From positions 1-11,523 of the forward strand of contig JAQVUQ010000046.1 in the NCBI GenBank assembly GCA_028699365.1: a stretch of DNA of 11,523 nucleotides, given 5' to 3'. The notes beneath the pieces were generated by a model. That model saw only the letters and a list, made by a program, of their open reading frames with translations, was not told the DNA's origin and did no database searches. Below are positions 1-5,672 of this stretch, in pieces. Position 1 is the stretch's first letter; every line of letters begins with the position of its first letter. The translations under genes were made by a program, and so were the position numbers. The stretch comes from a bacterium. Lineage in GTDB: Bacteria > UBP13 > UBA5359.

Positions 1-247
1 GATCGGCCGATTCCGGCAGACTCTCCAGCAGTCTGGACAGGACCACCGCCAGTTCATAGCGGGTCACAGCCCTGTCTCCGCGGAAGCTGTCATCGGGATA
101 TCCGACGAAGATGCCACGGCTGTAGAGATCACCAATGGCTTGTATAGCCCAGTGATCCGCCGGCACATCGGACGGCACCTGTGCCGATGCAGGCACGACG
201 GTAGCCAGCACCAACAGTGCCACCATCATTAACATGTGTCTTTTCAT
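1..247 (-). CDS. SLH-domain exported protein, N-terminal part (runs off left edge)
   Basis: The 82 visible residues begin with a signal peptide (MKRH, then a hydrophobic stretch to about residue 20, likely cleaved after the SA at 21-22). One S-layer homology domain follows at about residues 27-76, with the recognisable elements DVPADHWA, GIFVGYPDDSFRGDR and TRYELAVVLSRLL. The family binds secondary wall polymers on peptidoglycan. The F-x-GDR-x-x-TRYE form is common in outer-membrane proteins such as OmpM of Negativicutes and the SLH porins of cyanobacteria, where a beta-barrel follows the SLH domain. That is my inference here, because the rest of the gene lies outside the window. The ATG at 247 is supported by a strong GGGGAGGG ribosome site just upstream. 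A 217-nt gap separates the gene from the nuclease gene, so it probably has its own promoter. Confidence 0.85.
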   Translation of the reverse strand, partial: MKRHMLMMVALLVLATVVPASAQVPSDVPADHWAIQAIGDLYSRGIFVGYPDDSFRGDRAVTRYELAVVLSRLLESLPESAD

Positions 248-377
248 TTTACCCTCCCCTTTTTACCTCTGATATGCTTTATGTTTTTCTATTGCAGCCA
301 CGAGATAATATGTTCTACAGCAGCAGGGGAAATCCCTCTTATTGCCCTGCCCTGCAAGCGCTTTTACATAACTATAT

Positions 378-383
378 ATTATA
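378..383 (-). promoter_or_regulatory. Candidate -10 box for the SLH gene
   Basis: A perfect TATAAT on the minus strand lies about 130 nt upstream of the SLH start codon. No good -35 hexamer is seen at 16-19 nt spacing; the best is TTTTCT at 16. The call rests on the -10 match and on its place in the 248-464 gap. Apart from this and the GGGGTCAGGTGTT repeats, I see no gene in that gap. Confidence 0.3.
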
Positions 384-427
384 CCCGAATCGGCTAAAAA
401 GAAAACCCCCCATTTTGTAAGCGGATA

Positions 428-486
428 GGGGTCAGGTGTTTACATTCATCATTCCTTCAGAACGCTAAATGTCAACACCTGACCCC
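428..486. repeat. Inverted repeat, GGGGTCAGGTGTT family
   Basis: Arm 428-446 and arm 468-486 are reverse complements at 18 of 19 positions, separated by 21 nt. The right arm runs through the stop codon of the nuclease gene (465-467) and its last codons. A transcript would form a long stem with one mismatch. No U-tract follows directly, so it is not a standard intrinsic terminator, though it could protect the 3' end of the operon mRNA. Short sequences of the type AATG-CAA-ACCTGACCCC resemble REP-like elements moved by REP-associated tyrosine transposases. That link is from memory and is an inference. Confidence 0.75.
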
Positions 487-899
487 CGAAGCACTGTGTC
501 AACACCTGACCCCGAAGAAATATATCGCTCTATCAGTATTCGGGCCACGTAATCGTCGTAATCGACAGGGGGAAGAAGAAAGGATGCAGGTAACAGGCGC
601 CGCAGCCCCCGCGGGGGATTGATTTCAAAATACCTACGCCTGGCCTCGAGCGTAGTTCCGGCCTCGTCCACATAAACGGGAGGCCCGTATCCGGAACAGG
701 ACAGAGCTTCAGCCGCCGCCGATGATGCCGTCCCGGCTCCGAGAAGAACAACATCGGGTGCATACATATCCCGTATCCGCATCAGTTCTTCCGACAGTTC
801 GTTACAGGAAACCACTTTACCGATAAGAATATGGCCGTGCGTATCGGCAACAGCCAGGCCGCACTTGGACCGGCCGGGGTCTATGGCCATAATATGCAT
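465..899 (-). CDS. ruvX: YqgF/RuvX-like RNase H-fold nuclease
   Basis: This 144-residue protein has the RNase H-fold pattern of the YqgF/RuvX family. An Asp sits in the first strand (IDPG, D7), followed by GLAVAD, then VDEAGTT with E79, then ARRRYFEINPPRGLRRLLP, and a final acidic pair in YDDYVA (D115/D116). Family members process 16S rRNA precursors or cut branched DNA; which applies here is not visible. The NPPRG-RRLLP form resembles the resolvase-like paralogue found next to DUF3084 genes in other diderm Terrabacteria (from memory). The ATG at 899 overlaps the DUF3084 stop by 1 nt (TGATG), implying coupled translation; an in-frame GTG at 902 is possible. The last 17 or so residues, with GSGVD twice, are encoded by the short repeats and are not expected of the family. 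Confidence 0.8.
   Translation of the reverse strand: MHIMAIDPGRSKCGLAVADTHGHILIGKVVSCNELSEELMRIRDMYAPDVVLLGAGTASSAAAEALSCSGYGPPVYVDEAGTTLEARRRYFEINPPRGLRRLLPASFLLPPVDYDDYVARILIERYISSGSGVDTVLRGSGVDI
498..513. repeat. Third copy of the GGGGTCAGGTGTT repeat
   Basis: GTCAACACCTGACCCC here repeats positions 471-486 exactly, in the same orientation, 27 nt further on. Both copies are followed by CGAAG. It lies inside the nuclease reading frame, so the two direct copies are translated as two GSGVD peptides at the C-terminus. Confidence 0.75.
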
Positions 900-2140
900 C
901 ACTTATCATGCTCGACGACAAAGTCTATTATCAGGGGACCGCTTGTCCAGGTATCGAAGGCGGACCTGATGACAAAGTCCACTTCCTCGCCGCAGCCCTT
1001 TACGCTTCTTATGGTATCCAGAATACGGAAAGCGGATACGCTTCCGACCGTACCTTCGTCCGGGTCAGGCATTACCCCCTTCAACAGAGCTGTCTCCCTG
1101 ACGCGCCGCAGAAGCTTAATAACATCCTCTCCGATTGCTTCCTGAGTCTTCCTGCCGTCGATCTTCGCTTTTACAAGCGTCTCTCCCTGCTTGAAAACAA
1201 GCTTGTTCTCCATGATATGAAAAGCCAGGAGGACGGGCTCGCCGGGTAATGTATTGGTAAACGAAGAAATCGTGACAACGCAATTGCGTTTGGATCCCGC
1301 CAATAGTCTTACCGCAGCTTCGAACTGGTCCTTGCTCCAGTAAACTCCGTTCTCGGAAGCAAGCCTTCTTCCTCTGGCGGCGGCATCCCGGGCGCCCTTG
1401 GCCCCCATGCGCGCCGCAGTCACTTCGGCTTCATTGATAAGCGACAGCACTTTGGCCCTGCATTTTGTCGGATTATAGTATTCAGGCACGGCACCAAGCG
1501 TCAAAACCTGATCGGCCCGGAACACCACCTGGCCACGCTCTTTTACTATGGCCATACGCCGGGCAAATTCTCTTATATCCACAACATCTGTTCTCAAACG
1601 GTCAATCTCTTTCTGAAGAGAAAGCTTGCTGCTGTTGAGACTCTCCACGTCTCTCTCCGTTGACAACAGTCTGGCGGAGGTCGATGCATAATCGCTCTTG
1701 AGAACGGAAGTGGCCTTCTCAAGTTTATGGAGTTCATCGTTTTTACGTTTCAGGTCTCCCGCAGCCTTGTCGAGTTGACGGCGCAGTGCCTTTTCCTTGG
1801 ATGCATAATCGGCTGAGACCCGATAAAGCTTGCCGCGCAGAAGGATCAGTTCACCGTTGCGCTGCCTGACCTGCGTATTCAGATAGGCCAGCTTCCGTCC
1901 TAACTGCTCTACTCCCAAAAGGGCCGTGCGCGCCTGGTCGGAGAGCAGAAGCATGGCTCCCAGAGTAAGCATGGTTATGAGCATGCCGGTAACAACCGTA
2001 ACCAGGGTAGCGGTATGGCGAGGGCGCAGCCCCCAAAGACTGCGTCTCTTTCTGCCTATCATGCTGCCGAGACGATCGCCTATAAGGGCTATCGCGCCGC
2101 TGACCGCGACGAGGATGGCTATGAACAGAATGCTGAACAA
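899..2140 (-). CDS. DUF3084 membrane protein with coiled coil
   Basis: This 413-residue protein has a first membrane helix at about 1-20. The motif GDRLGSMIGRKRRSLWGLRP follows directly, then RHTA and a second helix at about 43-66. A long Lys/Glu/Leu-rich coiled coil covers about 72-195. A C-terminal globular domain opens with GQVVFRADQVLTLG at about 203-216. This order matches the DUF3084 family, whose function is unknown. The N-terminal hairpin would anchor it in the inner membrane; which side the coiled coil faces I cannot tell. The start is a TTG at 2140, chosen because an AGGAGG site sits 8 nt upstream and no in-frame ATG offers better. It begins 16 nt after lptF and ends in a 1-nt overlap with the nuclease gene, so it belongs to the LPS-transport operon. 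A role in envelope assembly is inferred from context only. Confidence 0.85.
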   Translation of the reverse strand: MFSILFIAILVAVSGAIALIGDRLGSMIGRKRRSLWGLRPRHTATLVTVVTGMLITMLTLGAMLLLSDQARTALLGVEQLGRKLAYLNTQVRQRNGELILLRGKLYRVSADYASKEKALRRQLDKAAGDLKRKNDELHKLEKATSVLKSDYASTSARLLSTERDVESLNSSKLSLQKEIDRLRTDVVDIREFARRMAIVKERGQVVFRADQVLTLGAVPEYYNPTKCRAKVLSLINEAEVTAARMGAKGARDAAARGRRLASENGVYWSKDQFEAAVRLLAGSKRNCVVTISSFTNTLPGEPVLLAFHIMENKLVFKQGETLVKAKIDGRKTQEAIGEDVIKLLRRVRETALLKGVMPDPDEGTVGSVSAFRILDTIRSVKGCGEEVDFVIRSAFDTWTSGPLIIDFVVEHDK

Positions 2141-2148
2141 TATATCGT

Positions 2149-2154
2149 CCTCCT
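2149..2154 (-). promoter_or_regulatory. Ribosome binding site that fixes the TTG start of the DUF3084 gene
   Basis: AGGAGG on the minus strand, 8 nt before the TTG at 2140. It overlaps the last codons and stop region of lptF. The perfect match and ideal spacing make TTG the likely start. Confidence 0.8.
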
Positions 2155-2156
2155 CA

Positions 2157-3251
2157 TCATCTTGCCTGCCGGGACACGCGCCCGATCAGAACCACTCCGG
2201 CAGCCGCCACAATGCTGTTGGCCAGCCATGCAGCCACCCATGGCGGCATGCTCCCGCTCTGCCCCAGCCGTAATCCCACAGTTGTCAGAACGTAATAGAC
2301 GAATATGATCACCAAGCTTAATCCGAACCCCATGGATGACGAGCTTCTGTGCGGTCTCAACCCCAACGGAACGCCGATAAGCGCAAATATGAAGCTGGCA
2401 AAGGGCACGGCAAACTTCATATGCATTTGCGTCATCAGCGGCGAGGTATCCTGCCCTTCCCGGGATAATGCCGTGATAAGCTGTCGTATCTCGCCGGCGC
2501 TCATATCTTCAGGACGCTTTTTCCGCCGCAGTAATTGCTCCGGAGTATCGGAAAGCAGCAGTCGCTGATGTTTGAACTTCAACGTATAGCTCTGCCGTCC
2601 CGAGACCACCCTCTGCAGAAAGCCGTTTATCAGGTTCCATTCCCTTCCGCTCCAGGCAGCCTTCTCGGCACAGGTCAGGGCCGTCACTTCGCCGGCAGCG
2701 TCCAGTTCCATTATGGAAACACCCAGCAATTCCTGCTTAACGGCATCAAAGGAGCGGGCAGAAATAATACGCGACGATTTGCCGCTGCTCTCCTGCAGTA
2801 GAATGTTCTTCTCTTTTGCCTGCAGTCCTTTACCGTCAGCCAGCTTGACGACAATGGCTTCGGAAAGCGAATTGGCTCGAGGAACGACCGTCTCGCTCAG
2901 AAATATTCCCGTCAGGCTGACTGCAAATGCCATGAGTAGAGCCGGTCGGAGACACCTTGTCAGGCTTATGCCGCCGGCCTGCATAGCTATGATTTCACTG
3001 TCGGCCGAGAGGCGCCCGAAAGAGAGCAGCGTGGCTACCAGCATGGCCATGGGAAAACTCATGGCCGCTATTCCCGGCAGACTCAAAACAAGGATTTTAG
3101 CCACTCCGATAAGCGGCGCGCCGTTGTTGATCATCAAACGGCTCAGATCCAGTATTCTGCCGGCAACCAGTGCTATAGTGAACACTGCTACTCCGAACAG
3201 AAACGGACCTCTCAATTCAGACAGTATGTATCTGTCAAGCAATCGCCTCAT
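2157..3251 (-). CDS. lptF: LPS export permease LptF/LptG family (YjgP/YjgQ)
   Basis: This 364-residue inner-membrane permease belongs to the LPS extraction ABC transporter. Three helices lie in the N-terminal part, at about 13-31, 53-77 and 101-121. The family segment FPMAMLVATLLSFGRLSADS starts at 66 and is followed by EIIAMQAGG. A periplasmic domain of about 150 residues follows. The last three helices begin near MKFAVPFASFIFALIGVPLG, which is typical of YjgP/YjgQ proteins. It pairs with LptB (ATPase) and passes LPS to the LptA bridge. The ATG at 3251 overlaps the lptB stop by 4 nt (ATGA). Only one permease of the usual F/G pair is present, so it may work as a homodimer or the partner may be elsewhere. 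F versus G cannot be decided with certainty. Confidence 0.92.
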   Translation of the reverse strand: MRRLLDRYILSELRGPFLFGVAVFTIALVAGRILDLSRLMINNGAPLIGVAKILVLSLPGIAAMSFPMAMLVATLLSFGRLSADSEIIAMQAGGISLTRCLRPALLMAFAVSLTGIFLSETVVPRANSLSEAIVVKLADGKGLQAKEKNILLQESSGKSSRIISARSFDAVKQELLGVSIMELDAAGEVTALTCAEKAAWSGREWNLINGFLQRVVSGRQSYTLKFKHQRLLLSDTPEQLLRRKKRPEDMSAGEIRQLITALSREGQDTSPLMTQMHMKFAVPFASFIFALIGVPLGLRPHRSSSSMGFGLSLVIIFVYYVLTTVGLRLGQSGSMPPWVAAWLANSIVAAAGVVLIGRVSRQAR

Positions 3252-3973
3252 AGGGAGAACCTCTCTCCCAGATAGAACTTTCTGGCCAGCGGGCTATCGC
3301 TTATCTCTGCCGAAGTGCCGGAAAGCAGTATGCTGCCGTCGTACATCAGATAAGCTCTCTCCGTTATCGAGAGGGTTTCTCTCACATTATGATCCGTTAT
3401 CAGAACACCAAGGCCTCTGTCCCGGAGATGCATTATCAACTCCTGCAGTTCACCGATGGCAATAGGGTCTATACCGGTGAACGGTTCGTCAAGCAGAATA
3501 AACGACGGCGATGCCGCCAGCGAACGTGCTATCTCCACTCGACGCCTTTCCCCTCCCGACAAGGCGCTCCCATTTCTATCGGCCAAATGAGCTATATGGA
3601 ATTCCCGCATTAATGACTCAGCCTGGCCGGCCTGCTCTTCCCCACGTAATCCGGCCGCCTGGCAGACCAGCAATATGTTTTCCCTGACGCTTAGACGACG
3701 GAAGATGGAGGCTTCCTGGGCCAGATAGCCTATACCCATAAGCGCCCTTTTGTGCATAGGCTTATCAGTGATATCTTCGCTGTCGATGACAACAGTTCCC
3801 TCGTTGGCACGGATAAGCCCCACCATAATATAAAAAGTAGTGGTCTTGCCCGCACCATTGGGGCCAAGCAAGCCTACTATCTCTCCGCGCTTCAACCCAA
3901 GGTCTACATTATTGACAACAGTCCTGGCACCATATCTCTTGACCAGCCCGTTACCCGAAATGCTTTCAGCCAT
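3248..3973 (-). CDS. lptB: LPS export ABC transporter ATPase LptB
   Basis: This 241-residue cytoplasmic ATPase powers LPS extraction from the inner membrane. All ABC motifs are intact: Walker A GPNGAGKT (37-44), Q-loop Gln86, signature LSGGE (138-142), Walker B FILLDEP (158-164) with catalytic Glu163, and switch His195 (TDH). Glu163 and His195 fall at the same numbers as in E. coli LptB, and the length is also the same. The LSGGERRRVEIARSLA and FTGIDPIA segments are typical of LptB rather than of amino-acid transporters. The ATG at 3973 lies 8 nt inside the end of lptA, and the stop overlaps lptF by 4 nt, so the three are translated together. Confidence 0.97.
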   Translation of the reverse strand: MAESISGNGLVKRYGARTVVNNVDLGLKRGEIVGLLGPNGAGKTTTFYIMVGLIRANEGTVVIDSEDITDKPMHKRALMGIGYLAQEASIFRRLSVRENILLVCQAAGLRGEEQAGQAESLMREFHIAHLADRNGSALSGGERRRVEIARSLAASPSFILLDEPFTGIDPIAIGELQELIMHLRDRGLGVLITDHNVRETLSITERAYLMYDGSILLSGTSAEISDSPLARKFYLGERFSL

Positions 3974-4637
3974 TATTATTCGTATCCTCTAAAAGCATTT
4001 CCAGCCGGGCACGACCCTCGGCTTTTATTAGTCCCTGCGAAAGCGTTATCTTCTCTGCGCTGATACTCTTGCCGGTCTGCCTGGCCTGAGCGGATCCGTT
4101 GAGTATGATTTCTTTGGAAACGGTCTTGTAAACGGCGTTCTCACAAGTAGCCTGAATATCTTCGCGCTTGATACGCACGCTGCCGCTGGCCGTGAACGTT
4201 CTCTTCTCGAAGCCCATCTCCATCTTTTCGCTTGCCAGAGTAATCCCCTCTCCCGTAAGAACGGGATTACCGGTTACGACAACACGCCTGTTCTTATCTT
4301 TACTGTAGAAAAGAGCTTCGGCTCCAGTCAGCTTATAGCCTCTCTCATTTATTTCCACCGAACCTGCTGCTTTGAACAGACCTGTGCCGGTATTATAATC
4401 TATCTGTTTCGCGTCCATGGTTACCGCTCCGGCCTGACCGGCAAAGCAAGTCGCAAGAATTACGACCGTCAAAAACAATGCGGAATGCGGAATGCGGAAT
4501 GCGGAGTTATCCCGGGTTCGTAATGCTGCATAAACGGACTCGGGTTCTTTGTGCCTTTGCGCCTTTGTGCCTGCCGCGCCATAGCCTTCAGGCGAAGGCT
4601 GGCCTTTGTGCCTTCGTATCTTTTCGGGATACATCAT
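3966..4637 (-). CDS. lptA: LptA/OstA-like LPS transport protein with repeat-derived N-terminal extension
   Basis: This 223-residue protein should be periplasmic. A hydrophobic export segment (about 53-71, FLTVVILATCFAGQAGA) is followed by three OstA/LptA-type beta repeats. These are recognisable from VTMDAKQIDYNTGTGLFKAA, EGITLASEKMEM and KEIILNGSA, and they would form the bridge carrying LPS to the outer membrane. I chose the ATG at 4637 because AGAGGAG lies 10 nt upstream; a TTG at 4640 has 7-nt spacing. The reading frame stays open further up to 4823, but that part is cysteine-rich and unlike the family. Residues 8-55 are encoded by a composite repeat also found in the GT39 gene. This leaves an unusually long, basic stretch of about 50 residues before the export segment. 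A start after the repeat (a TTG near residue 54) would lack a ribosome site and most of the signal peptide's basic end. No lptC is seen upstream. Confidence 0.82.
   Translation of the reverse strand: MMYPEKIRRHKGQPSPEGYGAAGTKAQRHKEPESVYAALRTRDNSAFRIPHSALFLTVVILATCFAGQAGAVTMDAKQIDYNTGTGLFKAAGSVEINERGYKLTGAEALFYSKDKNRRVVVTGNPVLTGEGITLASEKMEMGFEKRTFTASGSVRIKREDIQATCENAVYKTVSKEIILNGSAQARQTGKSISAEKITLSQGLIKAEGRARLEMLLEDTNNNG
4477..4614 (-). repeat. Composite repeat, copy A (inside lptA)
   Basis: Read on the minus strand, the order is: one AGGCACAA unit; a hairpin (plus-strand 4583-4600, 7-bp arms AGCCTTC/GAAGGCT, 4-nt loop); three AGGCRCAA units; a unique stretch encoding SVYAALRT; and four 7-nt units (AATGCGG on the plus strand, 4477-4504). 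Copy B in the GT39 gene has the same parts in the same order. One shared block of 49 nt has a single mismatch. The whole copy is translated as residues 8-55 of LptA. Confidence 0.9.
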
Positions 4638-4647
4638 CAAATGACAG

Positions 4648-4654
4648 CTCCTCT
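4648..4654 (-). promoter_or_regulatory. Ribosome binding site that favours the 4637 start of lptA
   Basis: AGAGGAG on the minus strand, 10 nt from the ATG at 4637 and 7 nt from a TTG at 4640. It places the start just upstream of the repeat and excludes the cysteine-rich upstream frame. Confidence 0.6.
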
Positions 4655-4727
4655 TATCGTCAATCCATTTGCAATCACAGGAGATAACACCGGCGCCCGT
4701 GCCGTAAAAGCAGGCGCCAATAACACC

Positions 4728-4757
4728 ATTATAATAAATTTCGACGCAATAGGCCAA
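4728..4757 (-). promoter_or_regulatory. Candidate sigma-70 promoter for the lptA operon
   Basis: On the minus strand, TTGGCC (4752-4757, 4 of 6) is spaced 18 nt from a perfect TATAAT (4728-4733). This gives a leader of roughly 80 nt before the lptA start. The region 4638-4928 between the divergent operons holds this and the plus-strand promoter; I find no convincing gene in it. Confidence 0.4.
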
Positions 4758-4852
4758 TATCCTACTCAAACACCTGTCGCCGCAGCCCAACCCGCAGCAA
4801 CGGATACCGGTTGCAGGTTCCAACAGAGACCGGTGACGAAGAGTGCCGCTAC

Positions 4853-4881
4853 TTGTGAAGAGTAAATCTATACGATAAAAT
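4853..4881 (+). promoter_or_regulatory. Candidate sigma-70 promoter for the GT2-GT39 operon
   Basis: TTGTGA (4853-4858, 4 of 6) and TAAAAT (4876-4881, 5 of 6) are separated by 17 nt. The likely transcript start is about 40 nt before the GT2 start codon. AGGAAGG at 4911-4917 serves as the ribosome site. Confidence 0.45.
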
Positions 4882-4928
4882 TAGTAAGGCACTATTGAAA
4901 AATCATACGCAGGAAGGTATCTAAAAAC

Positions 4929-5672
4929 ATGCTTCAGGAAAGTATCTCAGTAATTCTTCCAGCTTTCAACGAAGAGGAGAATATCGAACGATCGGTAAAG
5001 ATGTCGCTGGAGACGATGTCCCGCTATTTCAGGGAAGTGGAGATCATACCGGTAAACGACGGCAGCGCGGATTCCACCGGTTCTCTGATCGATCTATCGG
5101 CAAAAAAGGACCCCCGAGTACGACCGGTCCATCATCCGGTCAACAAGGGCTACGGTGCGGCACTCCGCTCCGGGTTTGAAGCTGCTACCGGCGAACTGGT
5201 ATTCTTCACCGATGCGGATAATCAGTTCGATCTTGACGAGATAACCCTGCTGATCGACAAACTGAATGAAGCGGACATGGTCATCGGATACAGGATTCGC
5301 CGCAGCGATCATTTCATGCGTACGGTCAACGCTTCACTTTACAAAATGCTGATACGCATTCTCTTCGGGCTGAAAGTCCGGGATATAGATTGCGCCTTTA
5401 AACTTTTTCGGCGCAGCCTGCTGGAGGGACTCCGACTGGAATCAGACGGTGCACTCATCAGTGCCGAGTTGCTTATCAAGGCCATGATGTCCGGCTGCAG
5501 CATGATTCAGGTGGGCGTTCATCACTTCCCACGCCTGGCAGGAGAGCAGACTGGAGCCAATCTCAAGGTTATCCTGAAAGCATTTATCGAAATATTCAAG
5601 TTCTACGGTAAGCTCAAGCATTCACCCATAACCCGCCGATCCGCTAAATGCGCCGCCGGCGAGAAAGGCTGA
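4929..5672 (+). CDS. Family 2 glycosyltransferase (polyprenyl-phosphate sugar synthase-like)
   Basis: This 247-residue GT-A enzyme has the standard GT2 order. It opens with ISVILPAFNEEENI, then VNDGS at 42-46 (nucleotide binding), NKGYGAALRSGF at about 72-83, the metal-binding DAD at 95-97 within FFTDADNQFDLDE, and RDIDCAFKLFRR at 151-162. The last motif is typical of the DPM1/ArnC-like group that moves a sugar from a nucleotide onto a polyprenyl phosphate. There is no C-terminal membrane helix, so it is a cytosolic or membrane-edge enzyme. The following gene encodes a GT39/ArnT-type transferase that uses such lipid-linked sugars, and the stop overlaps its start by 1 nt. The sugar is not visible from the sequence. 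Confidence 0.9.
   Translation: MLQESISVILPAFNEEENIERSVKMSLETMSRYFREVEIIPVNDGSADSTGSLIDLSAKKDPRVRPVHHPVNKGYGAALRSGFEAATGELVFFTDADNQFDLDEITLLIDKLNEADMVIGYRIRRSDHFMRTVNASLYKMLIRILFGLKVRDIDCAFKLFRRSLLEGLRLESDGALISAELLIKAMMSGCSMIQVGVHHFPRLAGEQTGANLKVILKAFIEIFKFYGKLKHSPITRRSAKCAAGEKG

Noticed and set aside
428-486. Inverted repeat as an intrinsic terminator of the lpt operon
   Set aside because: The stem is strong but no T-tract follows it directly in the direction of transcription.
2713-3465. A 250-codon plus-strand open frame
   Set aside because: It is antisense to lptF and lptB and has no recognisable domain.
4637-4729. A 30-codon minus-strand frame (MVLLAPAFTARAP...) whose TGA overlaps the lptA ATG, as a leader peptide or lptC remnant
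   Set aside because: Its ATG overlaps the candidate -10 box, no ribosome site is seen, and a stop lies just upstream in frame. The 1-nt overlap alone is weak evidence.
4638-4823. Upstream extension of the lptA frame
   Set aside because: It adds about 62 residues rich in Cys and unlike LptA. It lies before a good ribosome site and contains a candidate promoter, so it is more likely untranslated.
4641-4865. Plus-strand frame starting MTAPLIVNPFAITG
   Set aside because: There is no ribosome site, it lies antisense to the lptA leader, and no family is recognised. It is probably chance.
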